Assembly: GCF_010093535.1 (NCBI RefSeq)
Contig: NW_022985162.1
Coordinates: 1,462,387-1,526,386, forward strand
Direction: 5' to 3'
DNA from: Lindgomyces ingoldianus
Taxonomy: Eukaryota; Ascomycota; Dothideomycetes; Pleosporales; Lindgomycetaceae
Length of the DNA: 64,000 bases
The notes under the pieces: model-generated
Told to the model about the DNA's origin: nothing
Databases searched by the model: none
Seen by the model: the letters and a program-made list of their open reading frames with translations, nothing else
In this document: positions 12,191 to 22,703 of the stretch, in pieces
Layout of the letters: the number at the start of each line of letters is the position of its first letter
Numbering within the stretch: the stretch's first letter is position 1
Made by a program: the position numbers and the translations under genes

Positions 12191-14335
12191 CTATCTTGCT
12201 GCCCTCGTGGTCCTTTCCCAAAACTCCAAAGTCATAGCGGCTAAAAAGCACGGGATTTCTTTCCTCTCCTCTACCCAAAACGTAATCAAATCCCTAATCT
12301 CATTTGCAAACGCGCTCTGCTCTCCGCCGCTAACTTTCATCGTACCATTCTCTCCATCAAAAATTATGCTATTCTGTCCTTCTTCTTCGCCGGGGTAGAA
12401 CATGCTAGTGACGCGGACGCGCCCATTGGGCATGAAGTCGAGTTTCCAGCCTAGAACCGAGGCAACTGCTTCTCGGAATTCTAGTGATTTGGCGGTCCAG
12501 ATTTGTTTAAGACGTTTGATGCGTTTTTCACGTTCGGCCACCGTATGCGCCAGTTCAGCCAATTCATCTTGCGCAGCCGATAGCGCAGCAATCGGGACGG
12601 AATCGGGGGTTAGGCTGGCGCCCTCGAGTCTCGCGAGCAGCTGTGCGTTTGCTTCACGGAGAGTCCGCACAGTGCTGAGTTTAAGAGCTTCAGCGTCAGC
12701 GGTGGGATTGGATTTGAGTTCAAGGACCCTTGTTCGTGACGAAGCCTTCAGTTTCTGAAGCTGCGAGTACTGTGCTTTGTAGTCGGTTTCGAGAATTTTG
12801 ATCCGTTTCTGGAACTGTGTGGCTTCATCTTGCAGTTGTCTGTTCTTTCGACGGAGCTCACCCATACGCTCGTCCGAATCTTCGGTGTCAAGTGCACGCT
12901 TTTGGCCAGCAGCAACAGACACAGATGTCCCAGTCGCGTCTAACTCCTTGTTGAGCGTCTCGATCTCCTTTCGATATTCGTCAACCACCTTTTCAAGTTC
13001 TGCAATCCGGGCAGATTTGGCAGCGTCGTGATTCTCTGGTTGCATTTCGCGATCTTCGTCATCGAACGCTTTGATCTGGGCACGGAGGAACTCAACTTCT
13101 TTTGTTGCCAATACCTTTTGCCTCTCTAATCTTGTTCGAATTTTGACTTCATTGGTGTTGGGTCCGCCACCTGAAGCTTTTAGAGCTTGCATCTCAGCCT
13201 GGATTTTAGATTTTTCATCCTCCAAGGCTTGGATATTTGCATCCTTGACTGAGAGCTCGGGTTTGATTTCCCCCAGTCTATTGATCAACTCTGTCATCTC
13301 CAATCGTTGTTGGATGAAAGCTCGTGCTAACTCCTCGGGGTTCTCGAATTGCGGGCCGTTCTGAGATTCCCCTTGGTTTTCTAAATATGAGATCCAGGAA
13401 TCTCTCTCGTCTTCTAGCAACTGTTTCCTCAACTGTGCTTCGCCCAATTCGCGCCGCAGGTCATTCATCACGCGCACCTTAGACTCTAGGGCTCTCTTCT
13501 CCTCCTCTACGACATCGATAGCTTTGTGCTGTTTCCTGTATTGCTTGAGCTCCGCATTTTGCTCTCGGGTTAATGCCTCTAGCTTTTTAATGTGTGCGAC
13601 CTGTTCGGACAATTCCCTCTTAATTACGGCTAAGGTTTCTGCATCTCCGGTTATTGCCTTTAGTCGCAGAACTTCGCTTTCCAGCTCTCCAACCTCGGCT
13701 TCTTTCTGGGAGAGTTTCCTTTGTACAGTCTGCAAAGCATTGGCCTTGATCTCCAGATCCGCTCGTAGATCATTGACTGATTCCTTCAGGGATTTGTGCT
13801 CCGCATCCAGAGTGTTGTATTTGTGCCCGCTCTGTCGCTGCGACGACGCTAAATCTTCCTTCGCTTCGTCAGCTTCCTCCTGTAATTGTTGGGCATTTTC
13901 TTGCGATAATCGCAGTCGACGCTCCAGATCCTGTCGCTCGTTTGCGCTCTGGGTCTGAAATTCAGAAAACTCGCGCTGAAGCGATTCGTATTTCTTCGAA
14001 GCCAGGTTGCGAGAGGTCTCCGCCTGTTGCGCCTTCTTGAAGTCCGCTTCAGCCCTATTCTGGACATCCCTGATTTCTTGCTGGTGCTGTAGGTTCAGCA
14101 TTTCCTTATCCTGCTTCGCCGTCTCCAACTCATAGCGAAGGGTATTGATCTGCGCGCGAAGGTCCTCATTGACTGGGTCGGCGGGTAGCACTGTATGCGG
14201 AGCGTTTTGCGCAATCTGCGAGACTCGGAGCGTGCTACGAAATGTCTCGCGGAGTGGTTCTCGTGTCGGCGGGGGTGAGGATTCACCAGTGAATATGTTG
14301 AAGGTTGGTTGGTTCTGGTTTCTCGCGGCGGCCAT
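12191..14335 (-). CDS. MAD1: spindle assembly checkpoint protein Mad1
   Basis: One uninterrupted minus-strand exon, 714 residues. The N-terminus (QPTFNIFTGESSPPPTRE) is followed by nearly continuous coiled coil to about residue 600. The C-terminal domain contains RIKRLKQIWTAKSLEFREAV, which includes the RLK motif used by Mad1 to contact phosphorylated Bub1. It is followed by the globular RWD-like end (GWKLDFMPNGRVRVTSMF). Mad1 recruits Mad2 to unattached kinetochores and catalyses its conversion to the active form. An upstream in-frame ATG at 14437 would add 34 residues; 14335 was preferred because the PTFN-like start is family-typical. Long antisense open frames across this gene reflect coiled-coil codon content and were ignored. 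Confidence 0.9.
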   Translation of the reverse strand: MAAARNQNQPTFNIFTGESSPPPTREPLRETFRSTLRVSQIAQNAPHTVLPADPVNEDLRAQINTLRYELETAKQDKEMLNLQHQQEIRDVQNRAEADFKKAQQAETSRNLASKKYESLQREFSEFQTQSANERQDLERRLRLSQENAQQLQEEADEAKEDLASSQRQSGHKYNTLDAEHKSLKESVNDLRADLEIKANALQTVQRKLSQKEAEVGELESEVLRLKAITGDAETLAVIKRELSEQVAHIKKLEALTREQNAELKQYRKQHKAIDVVEEEKRALESKVRVMNDLRRELGEAQLRKQLLEDERDSWISYLENQGESQNGPQFENPEELARAFIQQRLEMTELINRLGEIKPELSVKDANIQALEDEKSKIQAEMQALKASGGGPNTNEVKIRTRLERQKVLATKEVEFLRAQIKAFDDEDREMQPENHDAAKSARIAELEKVVDEYRKEIETLNKELDATGTSVSVAAGQKRALDTEDSDERMGELRRKNRQLQDEATQFQKRIKILETDYKAQYSQLQKLKASSRTRVLELKSNPTADAEALKLSTVRTLREANAQLLARLEGASLTPDSVPIAALSAAQDELAELAHTVAEREKRIKRLKQIWTAKSLEFREAVASVLGWKLDFMPNGRVRVTSMFYPGEEEGQNSIIFDGENGTMKVSGGEQSAFANEIRDLITFWVEERKEIPCFLAAMTLEFWERTTRAAR

Positions 14336-14959
14336 GGTATTCTGTCTCAGCGTGTGGAAATTGGTTATGGGTTGTTTACTTGGCGTTTCGAAACGCGGTC
14401 TGAAGAGAGATGGTAGAGCTGTGGTGGCTATAAGCAAAGAGAAACATGGGTGTTCTCGAGTCTTTCATGCCATGGCGTTTTCGCATACGATTGTTAGCGA
14501 CAATGCGCGGCTCGGGGTGAAAACAAAGCTGTGGTGTTTTGAAGCACGGATTCCGTTTCCGCCGCGCGACTTATTCGCGAGCCACATGATCGAGCCGTAT
14601 TGCTTAGTCCGCTAGTCCATTACGGGTTCGGGATGTCCTTTTCTCCTCGTGCACAATCAGTACATAGAGAGGTCTGAAACTTGATAAACTTCAAATCTTA
14701 TTGAATCTCTCCCTTAATCTAATCTAGTAACAGCTAGAGTCTATGATCTCCCCTAGCTGCTGAGAAATATTGAGCGGAAGCCGCCATCTTGAGTGATTGG
14801 GGCATGACAATAATCTAGTTTTCTGGCATCTCCATCTCCATCTCCGTTCCTAGTTGACAAGATGGTGACGCATAATACATGTAGTAGACATAATCCCCCG
14901 GCACTTAAGCATTCGAAATCTCAGAGACTTCTGAACTTCGCCACTATCAGATATCGATA
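14336..14959. other. MAD1 upstream region and 3' flank of PIG-L-like gene
   Basis: About 0.6 kb holding the MAD1 promoter and the downstream flank of the next minus-strand gene. No gene recognised. Confidence 0.45.
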
Positions 14960-16047
14960 TTAGGAGACATAGTATTCACGTTCCATCCAGGTTGGCACGA
15001 ACTTGAAGTCCTCGTCAAGATAGGGACCACCCGACCTCTCCACCTCAAAACAGTTGTCGTAGTCCTTGCACTACCCATGCTGAGCTACACATTGACCACA
15101 CTCAAACGAGAATGCTTACCATATCTTTATCCTGAGCGGCATATTGGAGGAACACATTGAGTTTGACTCGGTAGTCCATGGTTGAAACATTGAGAGTTGG
15201 GCTAAGTCTACGCATAAAATTGGCGGCATATCTTTTCTAGTAAGTAGAGGCCAGCTTTGCTTGAGATGGGTATTTCTTACCCTCGTAGATTGCCCCCAAG
15301 CTGCTCCCGCTTCCACACATCCACCACCACTTTTGCGGAAACAGAATGATCGGCGTGGTCAGAACCATCATTATTCTTTCCAGGAAGCGGGGTCTTGAAG
15401 TCGAGCACACGAATGTCACATGCCGCTCTTTTCTTCAATATGGCACCAAGAAGATCCTGAAGGGATTCGAGAGTATACGTTGAGCTTCCGTCGATAGCAG
15501 TGAGAGACTTGATATCACCATCGTAAAGTCTCTTCAAGGATTCGCCGTCGTTTGCTGCGTAACCGCTGCCATCCGCAGTGCCACTTGGAAGACGGAGATA
15601 GAGGATCTGGACCTGAGGCACATCCTTTAGCGAACGGAATAAGATGACCTTGCCATTGAATTGCACATGGGTCTCATCCCAAGCGGTCTCATCCGGAGCG
15701 GTTCCTGCCATATACGAGTATGCGTCTTCTAAGCCTCGTTCGAGCATATATGAGAAGTTTCCTGTAGTGCGGCCCCGATCACCAGAAGTGAATAGAACTG
15801 TGGTGACACATTTGAAGACATAGAAGTCATGAAAGAGGTCCGGATTCTGGTAGAGAAGGCCATCAGCTGGATGAGCACTGAAGTAGATGGAGCCACTGAT
15901 TGTATTAGCGTGGTGAGATGGCAGAGATTAGGACCAGTCCTACCCCTCGCAGTGGAATGGCCTCTCAGCGTCGCTAGATTTGGATACCAGAAAAAGCACA
16001 AGAGAGAATAAGACGAGGAAATAACGAAAGGAATCGAGTCCGGGCAT
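14960..16047 (-). CDS. secreted PIG-L/LmbE-like protein with altered catalytic motif
   Basis: Four minus-strand exons (16047-15944, 15895-15281, 15231-15120, 15070-14960), with introns of 48-49 nt, give 313 residues. The N-terminus is a clear signal peptide (core YFLVLFSLVLFLV, likely cleavage after SSDA). PIG-L/LmbE features: SAHPADGLLYQNPDL near residue 40, VLFTSGDRGRTTGNFSY, and the later zinc-ligand region DGSDHADHS. Family knowledge: PIG-L/MshB enzymes are zinc N-deacetylases, with AHPDD supplying zinc ligands and the general-base aspartate. Here the first Asp of that pair is Ala, so the usual deacetylase mechanism is doubtful. The C-terminal exons carry two Cys (CKDYDNC) and end FVPTWMEREYYVS. 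It could be a binding protein or a diverged hydrolase of the secreted fungal branch. Confidence 0.78.
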
Positions 16048-17125
16048 TATGACCACTGAACAGGAAACACGACCAAAGGAGTGAGTAAAACGAATTGTCA
16101 GGCTGATGAAGAGTGAGTGCGGCGAGAAGGATGATGTCGATGGGACAGAGAGACGAAGTGTGGAGGTGGGTGACTATCAATACCTTAGGCCGAACAGGGT
16201 AGCCACAAATCAAGTAGGGAAAGAACATCCACGACCGAGGCTATCGATGACTAGCATCCAAGTCCATTAACGCTCAACATCTAACTACTATCCCATTGCA
16301 TTCGCGTGAGGCTCTTAAGGATGATCTCATCCGCATAATGCAAGTCCCGGTCAGCCAGTCATTATGTACCCAGTTCTTGGAGGAACACAACCCAGTTACC
16401 TCATATCCAAGCCCTACAAACTTAAAGCGACAGCCCCTCTTTGTCCTTGCAAGGTATCCTCTTGCCTCTTGAAGTGTATAAGGGGAGTTCTGCCTCTGCG
16501 CGACTACGAGTGGTCGGATGGAGGGCTGGGCTGAGAGAGGGAATAGTTTGAACGCGGACGCTCGCCACGTAGCCGCATGTCTTTGCTGAACAGCCTCATG
16601 GGAATGGGATGGAGTTTAGAATGACGGCCGCGACGATCTATTTTTAGGTGTTCGTTTTCGGAATAGCGCGGTTGCAGGTGACGAAAACCCAAAATCGGCA
16701 TCATCGCCAGTGCTCGAGATCTCATTGAAGGTTATGCATTTCTCTTAGTTGTACAACATTTCTCACTGGAATTATTACGTAGATGCCTCAAATTATTCAA
16801 TCTCCAAAGGTTGTTACTCGCGGAGCTTAAAAGGGTACTTCTTGGATTCCAATCCACGGTTATATCGCAAGGTTAGAGCTGATTGATGGTGGAGGGCATG
16901 GAGCAGTCAATTACGTGGTAAGAGACGACCTAGGTAGATTGAGGTGAGGTGTAAGGTCTCTAGAGCTCAAGAGAGCTCAGAGGTAAATATACAGTAGTTA
17001 AAAGAGCGCTAGTCCTAAACTGGAAAAGGGTGAGAGGTGAAGACCCACAGTCACCCTGCGCTGGGTCACGTGAACCGGTTTCACGTGCGACAGGTTAGCT
17101 CATGCCCTGTCCTTATCCATTGCCT
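16048..17125. other. intergenic, no supportable gene
   Basis: Contains the promoter of the PIG-L-like gene and, near 17.07 kb, two CACGTG motifs listed separately. The reading frames are short and unconvincing. Confidence 0.45.
17067..17087. promoter_or_regulatory. paired E-box (two CACGTG sites)
   Basis: CACGTG occurs at 17067-17072 and again at 17082-17087. The flanks TCACGTGAA and TTTCACGTG form an imperfect palindrome centred on ACCGGT. CACGTG is the core site of fungal bHLH/bZIP factors. It lies just past the 3' end of the small gene at 17126, so its target is unclear. Confidence 0.4.
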
Positions 17126-17642
17126 TTATTTCCCATTACCCTTCTCCTCCATGCCGTCCCTCCCTTTGTTATTGTATTTACCCGAACCTTTCCCTGTGGC
17201 GTCTTTGCAAACATTATGGCCTGGCATCGCGGGCAAGACCCCACTCGCGATCGGATCCAAGTCGCTTGGAGCGCAGGTCGCTGGTGAGGCGTAGGGTCCA
17301 ACGCCTTGCCCTTGCTCCACACTCAATTTTTCGAATTTCTCCTCAGCCCACGAGACTGCATCGTCGACAATCTTTTTGACGAATCCTTCGGTCACCGACG
17401 ATCTGGTGGTCGTGGAATGGGGCATGAGTCCTTGATCTCCGCTCGTAGCTTTCGTGGCCAGGTCAGGAGTCTTCTCCGGCTTTGCTGGGGGAGACTCTGA
17501 CGCACTCCGCGGCTGTTCAATTAGCAATTATTATTACGACTCGTCGTGGGATTCTTACGCTTCCCTTTCCAGGCACGGCTTGCTTGCTTGCATTCTTATT
17601 CGTGGTCTCGGTCAAGGCACAGATCAAAGGCTCCACCACCAT
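17126..17642 (-). CDS. small hypothetical protein, two exons
   Basis: Minus-strand exons 17642-17559 and 17512-17126 join over a 46-nt intron with GTAAG donor, a TGCTAAT branch site and an AACAG acceptor, giving 156 residues. The second exon alone has no ATG start; the upstream exon supplies it (MVVEPLICALTETTNKN) in the correct phase, which supports a real gene. The protein is polar. An amphipathic helix (VKKIVDDAVSWAEEKFEKL) sits at mid-length and the C-terminal tail is rich in Gly, Lys and Asn. No family was recognised and no signal peptide or membrane segment is seen. Confidence 0.5.
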
Positions 17643-20438
17643 TTCTGGAGATGAAGGCAGACAAGGGTTTCGAACCTGTGTGCGAGGCGGAAAATTGGAG
17701 GACCAAAGCTGTTCAGACCGCTAGGGGTACTTAGTGTTAAATGAATTTCGTTTGCCGCCGATGAGTTCCAACACTAGGCCATGGAGGGAAACAGCTTTGA
17801 AAGGGAAGGAAACAACGAACGCATTTCGGGTACCCATCCAGTTCCCGTGAAAGTGAGCATGTCAAATGTCAAAGATCGATACTCCCATTCGAGGAAATAG
17901 TGAGCACCAGAAATATTCTTCTGCTCTTTGTTCGACCAAAGTTTCAACCTCAGATGATATTTTAATCAGCCTTGGGGCTTGACGTCTCACCATACTATAT
18001 AAATCGCATAGCTCCTCGGACCCTCAGTCTACAATATATCGCTTCTTTCATAACTCATACCCCTGCAAGACTACAGATATGTTCTCATCATGCTCGGTGC
18101 TTCTTGTGGAAACAATGAACGAGCCTAGTGAATTTTCATTTTTCTTACGATTGTTTATATCACCACTGTTCTGACCTTCTGCACATGTTTCTTCAAGGCC
18201 TTTTGCTCCACTACATTTTTTTGGACTTCACTTGTAGAGTAGAGTATTGCTAGCGTCTCATCTATAGACAATTCCACTCTGGAAGGTAACCTAGCACTTC
18301 GATATTAGAGAACTCTCACAATGGTAACACTGACAAAAATAGCCCCTCTGGAAGCGATTACTCATTACCTCGTCAAACTAAATTCTAGAAGATATGGCCT
18401 TTTTGCCGACCCACTCACGCTTGAACGTTCGCACATACTCCGTAGAAGACTATGTAAGGCGATGCTTGGAGATGGGGAAGCCATCTCCTTTGGAATTACC
18501 TTTGGGACATATATTCTTCCCCAATGTTCGGCCTTTGGCCACAATATTACTCGCACCGTCTATATTGCTAGTATCTAAGCCTGGGTTTCAAGAATCATGT
18601 ACGCCTCGTCATGATCTTTCCGAAGCGTGCCCATCGTTAATGGTAATTTCCCTGGTGTCCTTTGTTCACCGAGACTATTGGCACGAGAGGAGTGGCTGCC
18701 TTTCTAGTGCCCGACTTTGGGTTATCTCATTGATCTGCGGCGCATCATCCGCAATACCAGCCAAGCTGTCCAATGCAGGTGCTAGTTAGCGAGACTCGAC
18801 TAAACTCATTAACGCAGGAGAAGTAGGACCCTTTCCCGTTATCCCGAGGGATGCTCACATAGCAGAATGCCACTTCGCCCGGTGGGGTACAGTCTAGTGG
18901 AACTAGCTTAGCCATTGGCGACTGGGTGTATTGTGACTGGACTTTGGATCGCAAGAATATGGCATTTAAGGACAACCAGTGGCGACTCCTTTGACTATTG
19001 ATGGAAAGTGCCCTCTGGCCAGCTAATGAGACTGGTCGTATCCCAATTTGTGTAACGTGACTGATGAACGCGAGTAATTAAGCTCACCCTTGTCACTGTG
19101 GCGCGAAGACGGGCGGTTCAACGAGATAACCGCCGTGACTTGCAGACTCCAAGGGTCCAGCATCTTTGATTGGTGATCTTCTAGAAGCAACTCCGTCTTC
19201 GATGCGGCTTCCAGCGGATATCAAGTCTCCAGATCTTCCAATGTAGGGATCGTCATAGCAAAGGCTTGAATTTTATATTGATAGCAAGCAGGTTGTAAAT
19301 GTGAACGGGGCTTGCGATAAGTTACTTCACGTATCGGCCAGAATGGCAAATTAACCTGCTGGACACGGCCAGTTGAGGAACTGATAACGCTGGAGGGGAC
19401 TAAGGGAGAGCTGAAAGGTGACGTTGGTGATGGTCGACTACTGGTTGGATACCCCGGATGATGCACTCCACATTCTCCACGGCTTCCAGTGCTTCGATGA
19501 CCAGGATGAGACCCTGCAGCTCTCATTTGGGCAGCAAAGAAAAGCAGCTTGATGCAGAGAAGCCACCCTTTGCCTGTCACAAGTCGTGGCCGACGTCGAC
19601 TGATACTTTCAGAGGCTTGGCGCAATATCGGGACGCAGGTAGTTCTGGAATCTGACATCCTGGATACTTAATGGGTGGATTTGCTGCAGGTCCACCTCTC
19701 GTCTTCTGCTGATCGAAGCGGTCCCAAATACCCCTACTGGCCCAGCAAATAATGCGCCGCCGTAAGATCTCGGAGGGGGGGTTGTTGCTTAATTAGCCTG
19801 TATTATATACGGCGTGGCATGGCATCGTACGGCGGCAGACAACCTCGCTTCAACCCTCCCTCTCCTGACGGACGGCATAGCTAACCATGATTTGGTCATT
19901 CATGCCCCATGCCCGCTGTGGACTGGAAGCGGCCAACAGCCCGCATGTCCCACTTGTGCGTGGCTGCCACCGCCACCCGAGTGGTCTCTCCAGATGCTCG
20001 TCGACGGGATTAGGGGCAATTTAATGTTGAGTGCTAGGAGAGCGCGCTGGTGTCACAAACCTGGTGCCCTCGATGGCCGACTCCCTGACCCCTGCAGCCC
20101 TCTCAAACGACGTTATGATTGTCTGAGCGAGATGTGGAGTGCCCCAAACCCTGCCCCCGCACCCGCACCGTTCATCTCGTTCTGGTTTTGGAGTAAAGCT
20201 AGGGGAGGCTAGGGTTGACATTGATATATACATTGGCCCTCTCTTCATCTCTCCATCTTGCCGGCGACTGTGCTGAACCCACCTTCCTCCCTTCCTGCTA
20301 AAAGCACCTGTCCTACCCCTCCTGCAGCCACCGCTCTAACGAGGCGTTTTCCATCATCGAACTCGCCGTTACGTCTGTCACGCCGCAGCGACTTGGTCGT
20401 GCAGCCTTCCCCGGCCGCCGTAACTCCGTCCACCAATC
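17643..20438. other. 2.8-kb gene-poor divergent intergenic region
   Basis: Upstream of both the small minus-strand gene and the Zn2Cys6 gene. A good TATA-like box (CTATATAAAT, 17995-18004) precedes a 31-codon frame starting at 18079. Larger frames (18321-18578, 18394-18789, 19221-19658) overlap each other and look random. The GC-rich and CT-rich stretch before 20439 is probably the transcription factor's leader. Confidence 0.45.
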
Positions 20439-22703
20439 ATGGCCGCTGTTACGCCCTCTCCAGATGTTAGTCCCGTGTCAGCAGCAACGACCAATGGACA
20501 GTTCCCGCGAGACTCCTTCTGCCTTAATCTTTCCACTCTGCCGGACGCGAGCAATTTTGTCTTGAAGTCGACGCTCAAGTCTCCCCATCTCCTAGAGTCT
20601 CCGAATGGCTTTTACACTGGCACCGGAGCGCTGAACGGAAATTTCAAGAAACGACCCCGCAATATGTCCCAATCTTCGGGTACAGATCGTGAGATGTCCA
20701 CAGACACTACACAAGCTCAAACCAATGGTGCCGCGCCCACCAGCAACGGTGAGCCGCGCCCAAACACCAAGAAGCGCCCCAGTACCGACACAATAGACTA
20801 TCCGCGTCGGCGCGCAACCATTGCGGTATTGCCCCATTCAAGCATCTGCGCCTGCATTCAGGAATCAGTACTAACCACCAGGCAGTGTGAAATCTGTCGG
20901 TCTAGGAAGTCTCGGTGCGATGGGTCAAGACCCAAGTGCCGTTTATGTACGGAGCTCAACGCAGAGTGCATCTATCGAGAACCTGGAATCAAGCTGGACG
21001 CTGGCGACAAGCTTATTCTCGAGCATCTGAGCCGTATTGAGGGTCTGCTGCAGTCCAATCTTGCGAATGGACTCGGCCTTTCAACACACTCGCCCGCTGC
21101 GAGTAACTCTACGAGTGAGGAGCTTTTAGCTCGTAGCACCGGCAACATGGCTGCTTTAGGGTTAATTCCCGCTATGAATGGCCTTGGGACTTGGAACAAC
21201 TCATCCTCGAACATATCCACCATGCCGAAGACTCACACGACTCCAGCGCTGCATCTGCTTAAGATGCCCATGATTCGCGAGCTTGTTTCCCGACCATACG
21301 ACCCGCAAGTTTTACTCCAGCTCGAGATGAACCGAGAGCCTCTGTCCCTCGGTACATCGCTAGGTTTGGATTTGTCCAATACGGGTGCATACGTACAAGC
21401 TTTTTTCGAGCGGGTCAATGTCTGGTACGCGTGTGTAAATCCATATACTTGGACAAGTTACTATCAGACAGCCCTTTCTCATGGTTTCCGCGAAGGTCCC
21501 GAAAGCTGTATCGTCCTTCTAGTGCTTGCCCTTGGCCATGCTGGGAGCGAAGGCAGCATTTCTCAGCAACCTCCCGATAAAGACCCTCCTGGATTGGCAT
21601 ACTTCTCTGCAGCTTGGGCGCTTCTACCCAGTTTGGTGACAAGAAACAGTCTGCTTTCTGCGCAATGTCAAATACTAGCTGCTGCCTATCTATTCTACTT
21701 GGTTCGGCCTTTGGAAGCTTGGAATGTCATGACGAGCGCCAGCATGAAGTTGCAACTGCTCTTGGGCGCACCCGGGAGACTCCCGCCTCATGAAAAGGAA
21801 CTTAGCGAAAGAGTGTACTGGAACACTTTGATGTTTGAAAGGTAAATTCGCAGTTGAAGCCGCGACTGACCACTGTCGCTAATCAATCTTTTCACAGTGA
21901 TCTCCTAGCAGAGTTAGACCTGCCTCATTCCGGAATTGCCCCTCTTGAGGAAACGGTTGGTTTACCCGGCGGCTTCGAAGATGTCGGAGCTGAAGCTCTC
22001 GGAAGAGACGAATTATGGTACTTCCTGGCTGAAATCGCTCTTCGAAGACTCCTGAACCGAGTGAGCCATTTGATATACGCCAAAACAAATCCGATTACGT
22101 CGATCGCTCAGTTGGATCCCCTGGTCGCCGAGCTGGACTACCAGTTGACTCAGTGGTATGAAGGACTCCCAATGCCCATCCAATTTCCCCACGGCAGAGT
22201 CCCGCTCCAAAACACTGTTCAGACTGTGCTGAGGCTACGATACTTCGCCTGTCGCACAATCATTTTCCGGCCGTATATTCTCCTGGTCCTTCAAGATGAG
22301 AATCTAGCACTCGACCCCAACGTACAGGACAATTGTAGGAAGTGCCTCGAAGCATGCATCCGCCAGCTCGAACACATCACCGCGCATCACGCTGGTCACC
22401 TTCCGTATCTCTGGCAAGGCGCCCTTTCGTAAGTTTAATTTATTCCGTGCTTAATAGCCCCTGTTCTAACGTTTTGGTAGTATCGTTTCGCAAACCCTTC
22501 TTGTTATGGGCGCAACTATGTCCCCTTCCCTCTCTGCACTGCTTCCACCTCCCCACCAGATGGACATTATCATCGACGATGTTGTTCTTGAAATAGAACG
22601 CTATGCACGACTTGCGCCAAGTCTCCAGCTCTCTGCTGAAATCATTCGGGAGGCAGAACAGCGGCGGCAAGATTGGCTCCGCCGAGCTGGACTGAAAGTG
22701 TGA
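20439..22703 (+). CDS. Zn(II)2Cys6 transcription factor
   Basis: Four exons (20439-20825, 20886-21841, 21898-22428, 22481-22703) give 698 residues; introns are 60, 56 and 52 nt. The first intron lies immediately before the DNA-binding domain, and splicing to the second of two tandem AG sites yields RRRATIA-CEICRSRKSRC. The cysteines are spaced C-x2-C-x6-C-x6-C-x2-C-x6-C (residues about 130-158), the binuclear zinc cluster. It is followed by a linker and short helix (KLILEHLSRIEGLL), then a middle homology region typical of fungal regulators (for example GLAYFSAAWALLPSL). Such proteins are nuclear, usually binding CGG half-sites. The target pathway is not evident, since no gene cluster surrounds it. 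It is flanked by two of the longest gene-free stretches in the window. Confidence 0.9.

Noticed and set aside
12402..13958. Several long frames antisense to MAD1
   Set aside because: Shadows created by the codon bias of a long coiled coil; Ser/Arg/Leu-rich low-quality translations.
17660..17735. tRNA-like B-box (GGTTCGAAACC on the minus strand) upstream of the small gene at 17126
   Set aside because: No matching acceptor stem, no seven-base anticodon loop, and the T-stem does not pair. Probably chance.
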